A stretch of 23,206 nucleotides of DNA from Pullilachnospira_A gallistercoris (GTDB lineage: Bacteria > Bacillota > Clostridia > Lachnospirales > Lachnospiraceae): positions 1 through 23,206 of the forward strand of contig DVHM01000108.1 of assembly GCA_018712125.1 (NCBI GenBank), given 5' to 3'. Under the pieces are notes generated by a model, which saw nothing but the letters and a program-made list of their open reading frames with translations, had not been told where the DNA came from and did no database searches. The translations under genes and the position numbers were made by a program. Of the stretch, positions 1 through 7,339 are shown piece after piece (positions within the stretch are counted from its first letter, which is position 1; each line of letters begins with the position of its first letter).

Positions 1-882
1 CTGATACCATTTCATTTTATCTGTGATATTCTCAAGGAATCCCATTTTGTGGCATCGGATCCGGGAAGCTGGATTTCGCTGATTGTCAACCGGGCCTTCT
101 TCCAGGTACTTTTCAACGTTGTGATGACGATGCCCTTTGGCGTCTATCTGCGTTACTATTTCGGCTGTCATCTGAAGAAGACGCTGCTTTTGTCCTTTTT
201 GCTGTCGCTTTTTTTTGAGTTGACCCAGCTGTCGGGACTGTATTTTATCTATCCGAGAAGCTATCGCCTGTTTGACGTGGATGATCTGATGGCGAATACT
301 TTGGGCGGCGTGCTGGGGTATCTTTTGGTGGGGCCCTTCCTGAACATTCTTCCGACGAGAAAGGAGATCGACGAGGCGAGCTTTCGCAGGGGACGGGAAG
401 TGTCTCTGGCGAGAAGACTGCTTGCGCTGACCATCGACGTCCCCTGTGCCGGACTTTTTGCCCTTGTGCTGGAAGCGCTTTTGCCGATCGCGAGAGACAC
501 CGCGTGGTTTTCCTTCTTCGGAACCTACTTCGTCCTGATTCCGGTGCTGCTTCGGGGCAGGACTGTGGGAAAGCTGATTCTTCGAATCGGTATCCTGTCG
601 GAGGATGGCAGCCCCGCGCGCTGGTATCAGTATCTTCTCCGCTACGGCAGCCTCTGGGCAGTGCTCTTTGTCCTTCCGGCCATTGTGGACAGCGGGCTGG
701 AAGCTGCAGCGGCTGTGGCGGGGCTGGGCATGATCTGGACCGTCATGATCAGAGGGATTTTCCGGACGGTGTACTTCTTCTTCCTGGTGGCGGAAATCGT
801 TATGCTGGCGCTGCATCGGCCATTATTTTATGAGAAACTGTCGAAAACCGGACTGGTCAGCACAATCCGGAAAGAGAAATAG
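1..882 (+). CDS. VanZ-RDD family membrane protein (5' end cut by window edge)
   Basis: The frame is open from base 1 and reads LIPFHF at the edge, which resembles the LIPF element near the start of VanZ domains, so the true start lies upstream. A GTG at 49 is only an internal candidate. Residues visible in the first third include a MPFGVYLRYYF helix and RLFDVDDLMANTLGG, the conserved VanZ FD.DD..NT.GG pattern. From about base 400 a second part begins with LARRLLALTIDVPCAGL, the R-D pattern that names RDD domains, followed by hydrophobic segments to the stop. VanZ-like proteins were named for a teicoplanin-resistance protein, but most members, including VanZ-RDD fusions in Firmicutes, have no settled function. 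The protein is very probably an integral membrane protein. It converges with leuA across a strong hairpin. Family assignment is good; function is unknown. Confidence 0.85.
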   Translation: MIPFHFICDILKESHFVASDPGSWISLIVNRAFFQVLFNVVMTMPFGVYLRYYFGCHLKKTLLLSFLLSLFFELTQLSGLYFIYPRSYRLFDVDDLMANTLGGVLGYLLVGPFLNILPTRKEIDEASFRRGREVSLARRLLALTIDVPCAGLFALVLEALLPIARDTAWFSFFGTYFVLIPVLLRGRTVGKLILRIGILSEDGSPARWYQYLLRYGSLWAVLFVLPAIVDSGLEAAAAVAGLGMIWTVMIRGIFRTVYFFFLVAEIVMLALHRPLFYEKLSKTGLVSTIRKEK

Positions 883-922
883 CGCCGGTGCGCAGGATGC
901 GTTGTCTCCTGTACACCGGCGC
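882..922. terminator. Bidirectional hairpin between convergent genes
   Basis: GCGCCGGTG (882-890) pairs perfectly with CACCGGCGC (914-922). Inside, CAGGA (893-897) pairs with TCCTG (907-911), giving a two-step stem with a 9-nt loop. It begins on the last base of the VanZ-RDD stop codon and ends 10 bases from the end of leuA. On both strands the following T-tract is weak (ATTCATTTAC on plus, TATTTCTCTTTCC on minus), so termination may need Rho or rest on hairpin strength alone. Confidence 0.7.
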
Positions 923-931
923 CGGATTCAT

Positions 932-2926
932 TTACTGCTGGCTCAGATTGCGGTACTGCATGGGCGTCATGTCAAAGGTCTTCTTGAAGAGGCGGTTGAA
1001 ATGTTCCACATTGGGGTAACCCACCGCGTCCGCGATATTTTCAATGGTCATATTTCCGTTGCGGAGCAGCGTTTTCGCCCGCTTCATCCGGGCCTTTGCC
1101 ACATGATCCCCGAAGGTTTTTCCGGATTTTTCCCGGATGTACTTGGAGACGTAGGGCGTGGAGAGATGGAACTCCTTTGCCATACTCTCCAGTGTTACCG
1201 TCCGGTAGTTGGCCTGGATGTAATTGATCATGGCGATCAGCCGGTCATCCTTGTCGTTGCTGGCGTTCTGTACCTGGGGCAGTTTGTTTACCGCCACTAC
1301 GAGGGCATGAATGGAGGCCTTGATGATGTCTTCGTCGATCCCGGCACCCCAGTACATGGTTCCGTCGCAGAGGATGCCCACATAGGCCATGGCCTTGGAG
1401 GAAGAGCCGCTGGAGAGGGCATGTTCCTCGTAGACGGAGAGTTCATAGCTGACGCCGAAATACTGTTTGATGGTGTTGCTGACTGCGTCCAGCCGCCCGG
1501 TGCCGTTGGCGTCGATGATGACTTTCCGCTCGCCGCAGGATATGGTCGTCTCCGCCATAATGCCGTTGATCTGCTGGAAATGGCAGTCCGGGATTGTGAA
1601 CACCGGCGTGTAATCGATGTAATTTTCACAGAAAATCTCGTATACCCGCTGGGGCGGAAGTTCCTTGTGGGCCTCGTCGGAAGCCTGTTTGACGGTATAT
1701 CCCACATCCGCGCGCATCTTCTCGGGGATGGAGATGGAGTAGTTCTGCTTCAGAATGTAGGAGACGCCGCCCTTGCCCGACTGGCTGTTGATGCGGATCA
1801 CGTCCGCGTCGTAGGTGCGCCCTACATCCACCGGATCGATGGGGAGGTAGGGGACGGTCCACTCGGTCAGATGTTTCTCCTTTCTCCAGTTCATGCCCTT
1901 GGCGATGGCGTCCTGGTGGGAGCCGGAGAAGGCGGTAAATACCAGGTCCCCCGCGTAGGGCTGCCGGTCCGGGACCTGCATCTGGGTCAGGCGCTCGTAA
2001 GTCTCCCGGATCTTTGGCATATCGGAAAAGTCCAGCTTCGGATCGATGCCGTAGGAGACCAGATTCATGGCCAGAGTGATGATATCCACATTTCCGGTCC
2101 GCTCGCCGTTGCCGAAGAGGGTGCCCTCCACCCGGTCAGCGCCGGCCAGAACGCCGAGTTCCGCGTCGCTGACGCCGCAGCCCCGGTCGTTGTGGGGATG
2201 GAGGCTTAAGACGACATTTTCCCGATAGTTCAGCCGGTTGTTCAGATACTCGATCTGAGAGGCGAAGATATGGGGCATGGCGGTCTCCACTGTGGCCGGA
2301 ATATTGATGATGGCCTTGTTGTCGGGAGTGGGCTGCCATACGTCCAGCACCGCGTTGCAGACTTCCAGCGCGTACTCCACCTCGGCGCCGTGGAAACTCT
2401 CCGGGCTGTACTCGAAGGAGAAATTGCCCTCGGTCTCGTCTGCCAGACGCTTCAGGAGCACGGCTCCGTCCACCGCCAGCTGCTTGACCTCTTCTTTGCT
2501 CTTTTTGAAAACCTGCTCCCTCTGCGCGACGGAGACGGAGTTGTAGAGGTGCACCACCGCGTGGGGCGCGCCCTTTACCGCCTCGAAAGTCTTCTTTATA
2601 ATATGTTCTCTCGCCTGGGTCAGCACCTGGATGGTCACGTCCTCGGGAATCATGTCATGCTCGATCAGAGCGCGGATGAAATCGAATTCTGTCTCGGAAG
2701 CCGCCGGAAAACCCACCTCAATTTCCTTGAAGCCGATCTCCACCAGCATGCGGAAGAACTCCAGCTTTTCCTCCAGGCTCATGGGCTCGATAAGGGCCTG
2801 ATTGCCGTCCCTGAGATCCACAGAGCACCAGACAGGCGCTTTCTCTATATGGTCTTTTTTTGCCCATTCCATCCCGCAGACCGGGGGGAGGAAATACTGT
2901 CTCTGATATTTTTCACTGATATTCAT
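932..2926 (-). CDS. leuA: 2-isopropylmalate synthase fused to a C-terminal AraC-type DNA-binding domain
   Basis: The enzyme condenses acetyl-CoA with 2-oxoisovalerate, the committed step of leucine synthesis. The start is the ATG at 2926, with AAGGAGTT 6 bases upstream, giving 664 residues; an upstream in-frame codon at 2953 has no such site. WCSVDLRDGNQAL (about residues 33-45) is the opening motif of the long, yeast/mycobacterial-type synthases; EVGFPAAS and SLHPHNDRGCG (about 240-250, metal-binding HxH) follow. Residues about 438-548 form the leucine-binding regulatory domain (NGTGRLDAV, AYVGI, GAGIDEDIIKASIHALV). After a short polar linker, residues 560-664 are a complete AraC/XylS-type double helix-turn-helix: LESMAKEFHLSTPYVSKYI, then IADAVGYPNVEHFNRLFKK and FDMTPMQYR. 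Synthases of this type usually end after the regulatory domain, so about 105 residues are extra. The reading frame is continuous, without sign of frameshift. No leuB, leuC or leuD lies nearby. Inference: a leucine-responsive enzyme that also binds DNA, possibly its own promoter region. Confidence 0.93.
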   Translation of the reverse strand: MNISEKYQRQYFLPPVCGMEWAKKDHIEKAPVWCSVDLRDGNQALIEPMSLEEKLEFFRMLVEIGFKEIEVGFPAASETEFDFIRALIEHDMIPEDVTIQVLTQAREHIIKKTFEAVKGAPHAVVHLYNSVSVAQREQVFKKSKEEVKQLAVDGAVLLKRLADETEGNFSFEYSPESFHGAEVEYALEVCNAVLDVWQPTPDNKAIINIPATVETAMPHIFASQIEYLNNRLNYRENVVLSLHPHNDRGCGVSDAELGVLAGADRVEGTLFGNGERTGNVDIITLAMNLVSYGIDPKLDFSDMPKIRETYERLTQMQVPDRQPYAGDLVFTAFSGSHQDAIAKGMNWRKEKHLTEWTVPYLPIDPVDVGRTYDADVIRINSQSGKGGVSYILKQNYSISIPEKMRADVGYTVKQASDEAHKELPPQRVYEIFCENYIDYTPVFTIPDCHFQQINGIMAETTISCGERKVIIDANGTGRLDAVSNTIKQYFGVSYELSVYEEHALSSGSSSKAMAYVGILCDGTMYWGAGIDEDIIKASIHALVVAVNKLPQVQNASNDKDDRLIAMINYIQANYRTVTLESMAKEFHLSTPYVSKYIREKSGKTFGDHVAKARMKRAKTLLRNGNMTIENIADAVGYPNVEHFNRLFKKTFDMTPMQYRNLSQQ

Positions 2927-2932
2927 AAATAC

Positions 2933-2940
2933 AACTCCTT
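2933..2940 (-). promoter_or_regulatory. Ribosome binding site of leuA
   Basis: AAGGAGTT on the minus strand lies 6 bases before the ATG at 2926. It fixes the leuA start there and excludes the nine-codon extension to 2953, which would run across the site itself. Confidence 0.8.
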
Positions 2941-2995
2941 TAAAATAAATCAATCATGTTGATGGTATTTTAACACTACAAAAAGAGAAAAAGAA

Positions 2996-3033
2996 TGATT
3001 ATATTTAATCAATATTATTGATTATATTTAATC
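2996..3033. promoter_or_regulatory. Exact 15-bp direct repeat and palindrome: putative leuA operator/promoter
   Basis: TGATTATATTTAATC occurs twice without mismatch, at 2996-3010 and 3019-3033, so the copies are 23 bp apart, close to two helical turns. Each copy is itself a GATTA-N4-TAATC inverted repeat. The spacer region forms a further palindrome, TAATCAAT-ATT-ATTGATTA at 3006-3024. In the leuA direction each copy contains TATAAT (minus strand, 2998-3003 and 3021-3026). The distal copy falls exactly where the -35 element of the proximal one would be, and no TTGACA-like -35 is visible, as expected for an activator-dependent promoter. AraC-family proteins commonly bind direct repeats about two turns apart. 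The likely binder is the DNA-binding domain fused to LeuA; this is inference. Confidence 0.55.
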
Positions 3034-3111
3034 TACTGGCTTTTTGCTATACGGGGAGAACAAAAAATGATAGAATATAGAGAAAATTCTACAGGAGAGG
3101 ACAGGAGTGTT

Positions 3112-4245
3112 ATGAAGGAGAAACAACTTACGGTATGGGAGGCTGCCTGCATTATTACCGGATATGGAATCGGAGGCGGTGTGCTGGCTATGCCTTACAT
3201 TGTGGAGAGAAACGGACTGCCGGTTTCGTTTCTGATTCTGCTTGTCGCGTTCGCGGCCAGCTGGCTGCTGCATATGATGATTGCCGACGTGGCGCAGAAG
3301 GCGGGAGAAGGAATGCAGATTGTGTCGGTGTTGTCCCGGTTTCTGTTCCGTGGAAAGGCGAAAAATGTGCTGACCATGCTGTTTTTTGTCCTGATGGCTT
3401 TCGTGCTTGTGACCAATCTGACGGCCTATGTGATCGGTGCGGCGGAAGTGCTGGCAGGATTTGTACCCGTGCCGCTTTTTGCCGCAAAGCTGATTTTCTA
3501 TGTGGCGGCGGCCGTCGTTGTGGTGTTCGGCCTGAAAGCTGTTGGCATCTCGGAAAAATATGCGGTGGCGGCGATTTTTCTTCTGGTCGGTGTGCTGGCG
3601 GTGGCGTCCTTTCTGGCGCCCGCGCATCCGCTGCCCATGAAAGCCGGGACGGCGGGGGACATGCTCTCCTTCTTTTCCATGGCGATGCTTTCCTTCGGGG
3701 CATTTTTCTCAATTCCCCAGGCGGTGGAGGGCCTCGGAGGGGATGAGAAGAAGGTGCGGAAAGCCATTTTTCTCGGGCTTGGAAATAATTTTATTCTGAT
3801 TATCGTGATCACGTTCTGTTCCCTCCTGGCCTCCTCGGAGGTGACGGAGGTGGCTATGACGGGATGGAGCGCCGGCATCGGCAGCTGGGCGCAGATTGTG
3901 GGCGGACTCTTTACGGTGCTGGCCATGCTGACCACATACTGGTCCATTTCCCTGGCATTGTCCGGTATCATCCGGGATCAGTTCCGGTGGGACAACCGGA
4001 TCTGCTGGCTGTTGGCCACGGCGCCCTCTTTGATTCTGGCTCTGGTCAACATCGGAAGTTTTATCGATTTTCTGGAGCTGGCCAGCGGTGCCATCGCGAT
4101 TCTCGTGGCGGTCATGCTGATTCCGACGTACCGCAACGCGAGAAAGGAAGTGCCCGGGACCATGATGGGGATCTGGGGCGGCACTGTGTTTCAGATTCTG
4201 ACAGCGGCGGCTTATGTGCTGATGGCCATAGGGAGCGTGATGTGA
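3112..4245 (+). CDS. Amino acid permease (AAAP/HAAAP-like)
   Basis: This is an integral membrane protein of 377 residues with about eleven hydrophobic segments. The N-terminal GYGIGGGVLAMPY (about residues 18-30) matches the glycine-rich first-helix motif of proton- or sodium-coupled amino acid transporters in the AAAP and aromatic/hydroxy amino acid permease families (SdaC/TyrP/TnaB-like). The ATG at 3112 is chosen because GGAG lies just upstream; an in-frame ATG at 3067 has no comparable site. The substrate cannot be read from the sequence. The gene is divergent from leuA and shares a 185-bp region holding the putative operator, which suggests the substrate may be linked to leucine or branched-chain metabolism. 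A weak extended -10 (TGATAGAAT, 3068-3076) is visible, without a convincing -35. The stop overlaps the next start by one base, so the two genes are probably translated together. Confidence 0.8.
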   Translation: MKEKQLTVWEAACIITGYGIGGGVLAMPYIVERNGLPVSFLILLVAFAASWLLHMMIADVAQKAGEGMQIVSVLSRFLFRGKAKNVLTMLFFVLMAFVLVTNLTAYVIGAAEVLAGFVPVPLFAAKLIFYVAAAVVVVFGLKAVGISEKYAVAAIFLLVGVLAVASFLAPAHPLPMKAGTAGDMLSFFSMAMLSFGAFFSIPQAVEGLGGDEKKVRKAIFLGLGNNFILIIVITFCSLLASSEVTEVAMTGWSAGIGSWAQIVGGLFTVLAMLTTYWSISLALSGIIRDQFRWDNRICWLLATAPSLILALVNIGSFIDFLELASGAIAILVAVMLIPTYRNARKEVPGTMMGIWGGTVFQILTAAAYVLMAIGSVM

Positions 4246-5828
4246 TGAGACCGATTCTTTTTACCGACGGACTGATTCATACAATGGAGTCTGAGGAGGC
4301 GGTCGCCTCCGCGATGCTGGTGGAAAACGGGCGGATTCAGATGCTGGACCCCACGCTGGAGCAGGCGAAGGGGGCCCGGGTTGTCTCCCTGGCAGGCAGA
4401 CATGTCTATCCGTGCCTGATTGACGGCCACGTGCATCTGCTGTACACGGTAGTGCTGCTGGCGGCCGGATTTGATGTCTGCCGCATTGCGGATGGAAAAG
4501 TTCTTCCGGAGGATCTGGAGGGCGTGGAGAGGGAGATCCGGGCTTTCGCCGGGACAAAAGCGCCCGATGAGATTGTGGTGGGAAATCAGTACATTATGAC
4601 CGCCATTCGGGAACATCGCCTTCCCTCCAGGGAGGAACTGGACGACTGGTGCGGCGGCCGGGCGGCGGTCATCTATACCATCGACGGTCATGCCAGCGCG
4701 CTCTCGACGGCTATGCTGGAAAAGCTGGGGATTGACCCCAGAGGGCACAGCGGGGTGCTGGCAGGGGAGGCGCACGAGCGCATTCAGGGGAGAATTACCG
4801 ATCTGATTGCCGCCGGCGTCACGCCGGGGATTCTGGCAAAGGGTATCGCCGCTTTTCACAATCTCTGCGCGGATTTCGGGATCTCCTGTGTGGGCGCGTT
4901 GGACGGCAACGGAGATTCCGAGAAGGATCCCACCACAAAGCTGATTTTCTTTCTGGCTTCCCGGTTTGACCTGGATGTGCGTTTCTACCTGCAGTATATG
5001 GACATTGAGAAGGCGCAGCCGTTGAGGCGGTATCAGAGCAGACCGCGGATCGGCGGCTGCGGGGACTGGGAGATGGACGGCTCGATCGGCGCCCACTCCG
5101 CGGCCTTCTCCCGGCCCTATCGGGATACCGGAAGTTGTGCGCCCACCTATTTTACCCAGGAACAGGTGGACGCGGCGGTCCGCGAGGCGGATCGGCGGGG
5201 ATACCAGATCGCCAGCCACGCCATCGGGGATCTGGCGGTGGAACGGATTGTGCGGGCGCTGGGAAAGACAGAGAGCGGGCGGATGCACCGCATAGAACAC
5301 TGCGAATTTACCTCTGACGAGATGATGGAGGAGATTGCCCGCAGAGGCTACGCGGTCATGGCACAGCCCGGGTATTCCTGGATCGACAAGCGGTATCTTC
5401 ACACCTATGAGCGGTATCTGAGCCCTGAGACGCTGGGGCAGATGCGGTTTGCCGATTTTCTGAGGCGGGGAATCTGCATCTGCGGTTCCTCGGATTCCCC
5501 AGTGCAGAGCCTGGATCCCTGGTTGCAGATGCTGGGTATGACTCAGTTCTACCGTGAGGAAGAGTCGGTAACGCCCTATGAGGCCCTGCGCTGTTATACG
5601 GTTCATCCGGCCCGGGCGCTTCTGGAGGAGAAAGAGCGGGGGATGCTGCTCGCCGGCATGCGGGCGGACTTCTTTACTTCGGATCGGGATCTCTTCTCGC
5701 TTTCCCCGACAGAGCTGGGAGATTTCCGGCCGCTTGACACATGGTACGGCGGAAAGCCTGCCCGTCGATGGAAGGGGACGCCGGCAGAGCTGGCGGGGAT
5801 GCTCTTTCGCAGACCGAAAAAAGTCTGA
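4245..5828 (+). CDS. YtcJ-like metal-dependent amidohydrolase
   Basis: The protein has 527 residues, typical of the Amidohydro_3/YtcJ group of the amidohydrolase superfamily. Visible landmarks in order are the N-terminal beta part MRPILFTDGLIHTM, the first metal site DGHVHLLY (HxH), a histidine in TIDGHASALS, SHAIGD, the HRIEHCEF metal-site motif and the C-terminal SSDSPVQS aspartate. The set of metal ligands looks complete, so an active cytosolic hydrolase of an amide or related bond is expected; YtcJ relatives are mostly uncharacterised and the substrate is unknown. The ATG at 4245 shares one base with the permease stop (TGATG), which indicates translational coupling, so the pair may import and hydrolyse an amino acid derivative. 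That role is inference. A small CAGAC/GTCTG hairpin at the stop has no T-run. Confidence 0.88.
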   Translation: MRPILFTDGLIHTMESEEAVASAMLVENGRIQMLDPTLEQAKGARVVSLAGRHVYPCLIDGHVHLLYTVVLLAAGFDVCRIADGKVLPEDLEGVEREIRAFAGTKAPDEIVVGNQYIMTAIREHRLPSREELDDWCGGRAAVIYTIDGHASALSTAMLEKLGIDPRGHSGVLAGEAHERIQGRITDLIAAGVTPGILAKGIAAFHNLCADFGISCVGALDGNGDSEKDPTTKLIFFLASRFDLDVRFYLQYMDIEKAQPLRRYQSRPRIGGCGDWEMDGSIGAHSAAFSRPYRDTGSCAPTYFTQEQVDAAVREADRRGYQIASHAIGDLAVERIVRALGKTESGRMHRIEHCEFTSDEMMEEIARRGYAVMAQPGYSWIDKRYLHTYERYLSPETLGQMRFADFLRRGICICGSSDSPVQSLDPWLQMLGMTQFYREEESVTPYEALRCYTVHPARALLEEKERGMLLAGMRADFFTSDRDLFSLSPTELGDFRPLDTWYGGKPARRWKGTPAELAGMLFRRPKKV

Positions 5829-5882
5829 GCGGAAAATTAAGAGAGAAAATTGTAGTTTTTTCTATGTTTCATCGCGCAAATC

Positions 5883-5891
5883 TGTTATGAT
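5883..5891 (+). promoter_or_regulatory. Extended -10 promoter before the cytidylate-kinase-like gene
   Basis: TGTTATGAT is an extended -10 (TGn followed by TATGAT) about 40 bases before the next start codon. The -35 region 17 bases upstream (TATGTT) is poor, which extended -10 promoters tolerate. Its place after the amidohydrolase stop suggests a new transcription unit. Confidence 0.5.
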
Positions 5892-5929
5892 AGGGATAGA
5901 AAAATATAACGGGATACGGGGGTGGAACT

Positions 5930-6529
5930 ATGAACAGAATTATTACGGTTGCCAGAGAGTTCGGGAGCGGCGGGCGTGAGTTGGGAAGGCGCATTGCCCA
6001 GGAATTGAACATCGCCTACTATGATCACGAGATCGTGCTGGAACTGTCCAGGAGAACCCAGATGACGGAGCAGTATATCCGGCAGATCGACGAGAAGGCG
6101 GATATGTCTCTGCTGCCGATTACCACGGCAAACACTTTTTCCATGCAGTTCTATCCGGCCCAGGATATCGGTCTGACGGTCTTTAAGGAGCAGAGCCGCA
6201 TTATCCGAGAGATGGCGGAGAAGTCGGACTGCGTGATTGTGGGGCGCTGCGGCGATTATATTCTTCGCGATATGAAACCTTTCCGGCTGTTCGTCTATGC
6301 GGATATGGCCTTCAAGATCCGCAGGTGCCGGGGAAAGGGCAGTGATCTGGATGAGCTTTCGGAGAAGGAGGTGCGGCAGAAGATTCTCTCCATCGACAAG
6401 AAGCGTGCCAGATACTACCGTCTGCACGCCGATCAGGAGTGGGGAGATATGAGCAATTACGACCTCTGCGTGAACACCACCGACAGAGATCTGAAGAAAC
6501 TTGCCGGTGCGGTCATCAGCTTTCTGTGA
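5930..6529 (+). CDS. Cytidylate kinase-like family protein
   Basis: A 199-residue protein beginning MNRIITVAREFGSGGRELG, whose GSGGRE stretch is the P-loop typical of the cytidylate kinase-like family (PF13189). This group is related to, but distinct from, classical Cmk. IAYYDHEIVLELSRR and VIVGRCGDYILRD also fit the family. Members are found widely in Clostridia; some may phosphorylate CMP, but most are untested, so I give no gene symbol. A ribosome binding site GGGGGTGG lies 6 bases before the ATG at 5930. It precedes pyrH (UMP kinase) by 98 bases, so two pyrimidine-nucleotide-kinase-like genes are adjacent, although pyrH has its own promoter. Confidence 0.87.
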   Translation: MNRIITVAREFGSGGRELGRRIAQELNIAYYDHEIVLELSRRTQMTEQYIRQIDEKADMSLLPITTANTFSMQFYPAQDIGLTVFKEQSRIIREMAEKSDCVIVGRCGDYILRDMKPFRLFVYADMAFKIRRCRGKGSDLDELSEKEVRQKILSIDKKRARYYRLHADQEWGDMSNYDLCVNTTDRDLKKLAGAVISFL

Positions 6530-6535
6530 ATTTCA

Positions 6536-6565
6536 TTGAAAAGAGCAGGGGGAATGTGGTAAAAT
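6536..6565 (+). promoter_or_regulatory. Promoter of the pyrH cluster
   Basis: TTGAAA (6536-6541) is followed after 18 bases by TAAAAT (6560-6565), which also carries the TGn extension (TGG at 6557-6559). This is a near-consensus housekeeping sigma-factor promoter, about 60 bases before the pyrH start. Confidence 0.72.
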
Positions 6566-6582
6566 CAGTTCGGCGGCGATGG

Positions 6583-6600
6583 GGCGAAATCCATTTTGCC
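6583..6600 (+). other. Small hairpin in the pyrH leader
   Basis: GGCGAAA (6583-6589) can pair with TTTTGCC (6594-6600) through a 4-base loop, with one G-U pair. It lies between the pyrH promoter and ribosome binding site. No T-run follows, so it is not a simple terminator; its function is unknown and it may be chance. Confidence 0.3.
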
Positions 6601-6627
6601 ATTTGACGGAAAGAAAGGATGCGGAGC

Positions 6628-7323
6628 ATGAAAAGAGTTCTATTGAAATTGAGCGGCGAAGCGCTGGCCGGGGAGAAGAAAACCGGTTTTGACGAGGCTA
6701 CCTGTCTGAAGGTGGCAGAGCAGGTAAAACAGCTGGTGGATCAGGGAACCCAGGTGGGAATTGTGATCGGCGGAGGTAATTTCTGGAGAGGCCGTACCAG
6801 CGAGACTATCGACCGCAGCAAGGCGGATCAGATCGGTATGCTTGCCACGGTAATGAATTGTATTTACGTGTCGGAGATCTTCCGGTATGCGGGTATGAAG
6901 ACTCAGGTGCTGACACCTTTTACCTGCGGTTCCTTTACGAAGCTTTACTCCAAGGATCGGGTAAACAAATATTTTGACAGAGGCATGGTCATCTTTTTTG
7001 CCGGAGGCACCGGCCATCCATATTTTTCTACCGATACAGCCACGGTATTGCGGGCAGTGGAGATCGAGGCGGATGGCATTCTTCTGGCCAAAGCTGTGGA
7101 CGGCGTCTATGACAGTGATCCGAAGACCAATCCCCAGGCGGTAAGGTTCGACAAGATTTCCATCCAGGAAGTGATCGACCGGAAGCTGGCAGTGGTGGAT
7201 CTGACCGCGTCCATTCTGTGTATGGAGAATCATATGCCCATGTATGTCTTTGCGCTGCAGGAGGAAAACAGCATTATCCGCGCAGCCAGCGGAGATTTTA
7301 ATGGAACGATAGTTACAGTATAA
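6628..7323 (+). CDS. pyrH: UMP kinase
   Basis: PyrH phosphorylates UMP to UDP with ATP in the cytosol, feeding RNA, cell-wall and lipid precursor synthesis; bacterial UMP kinases form hexamers of the amino acid kinase fold. The protein starts MKRVLLKLSGEAL, the canonical opening, and contains GIVIGGGNFWRGR, FFAGGTGHPYFSTDTA and LLAKAVDGVYDSDP, all family signatures. I choose the ATG at 6628 because AAAGGA lies 8 bases upstream; an ATG at 6619 sits directly against that site. The 231 residues are slightly shorter than usual (about 238-245). It heads the cluster and is followed 16 bases later by frr. The rpsB and tsf genes, which often precede pyrH, are absent here. Confidence 0.96.
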   Translation: MKRVLLKLSGEALAGEKKTGFDEATCLKVAEQVKQLVDQGTQVGIVIGGGNFWRGRTSETIDRSKADQIGMLATVMNCIYVSEIFRYAGMKTQVLTPFTCGSFTKLYSKDRVNKYFDRGMVIFFAGGTGHPYFSTDTATVLRAVEIEADGILLAKAVDGVYDSDPKTNPQAVRFDKISIQEVIDRKLAVVDLTASILCMENHMPMYVFALQEENSIIRAASGDFNGTIVTV

Positions 7324-7339
7324 ATGGAGGTTATCATTC

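Noticed and set aside
1..882. Glycopeptide resistance gene vanZ
   Set aside because: The VanZ-like domain is shared by many proteins unrelated to resistance, the protein also has an RDD domain, and no other van gene is present.
830..2209. Long open frame on the plus strand across leuA
   Set aside because: It is antisense to a clearly recognised enzyme, shows no family motif and has no ribosome binding site. Codon bias in GC-rich DNA commonly leaves the opposite strand open.
2949..2963. ATCAA-N5-TTGAT inverted repeat in the leuA 5' leader as a third operator copy
   Set aside because: It shares only the ATCAA/TTGAT half-sites with the 15-bp repeats and lies downstream of the likely transcription start. 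In DNA this AT-rich it is not distinguishable from chance.
4212..5606. 464-codon minus-strand frame across the amidohydrolase gene
   Set aside because: It is antisense to a gene with all expected metal-binding motifs. Its composition is typical of a shadow frame and there is no start signal.
5810..5827. CAGAC/GTCTG hairpin at the end of the amidohydrolase gene as a terminator
   Set aside because: The stem has only 5 bp with an 8-base A-rich loop and no T-run follows. It is too weak to call.
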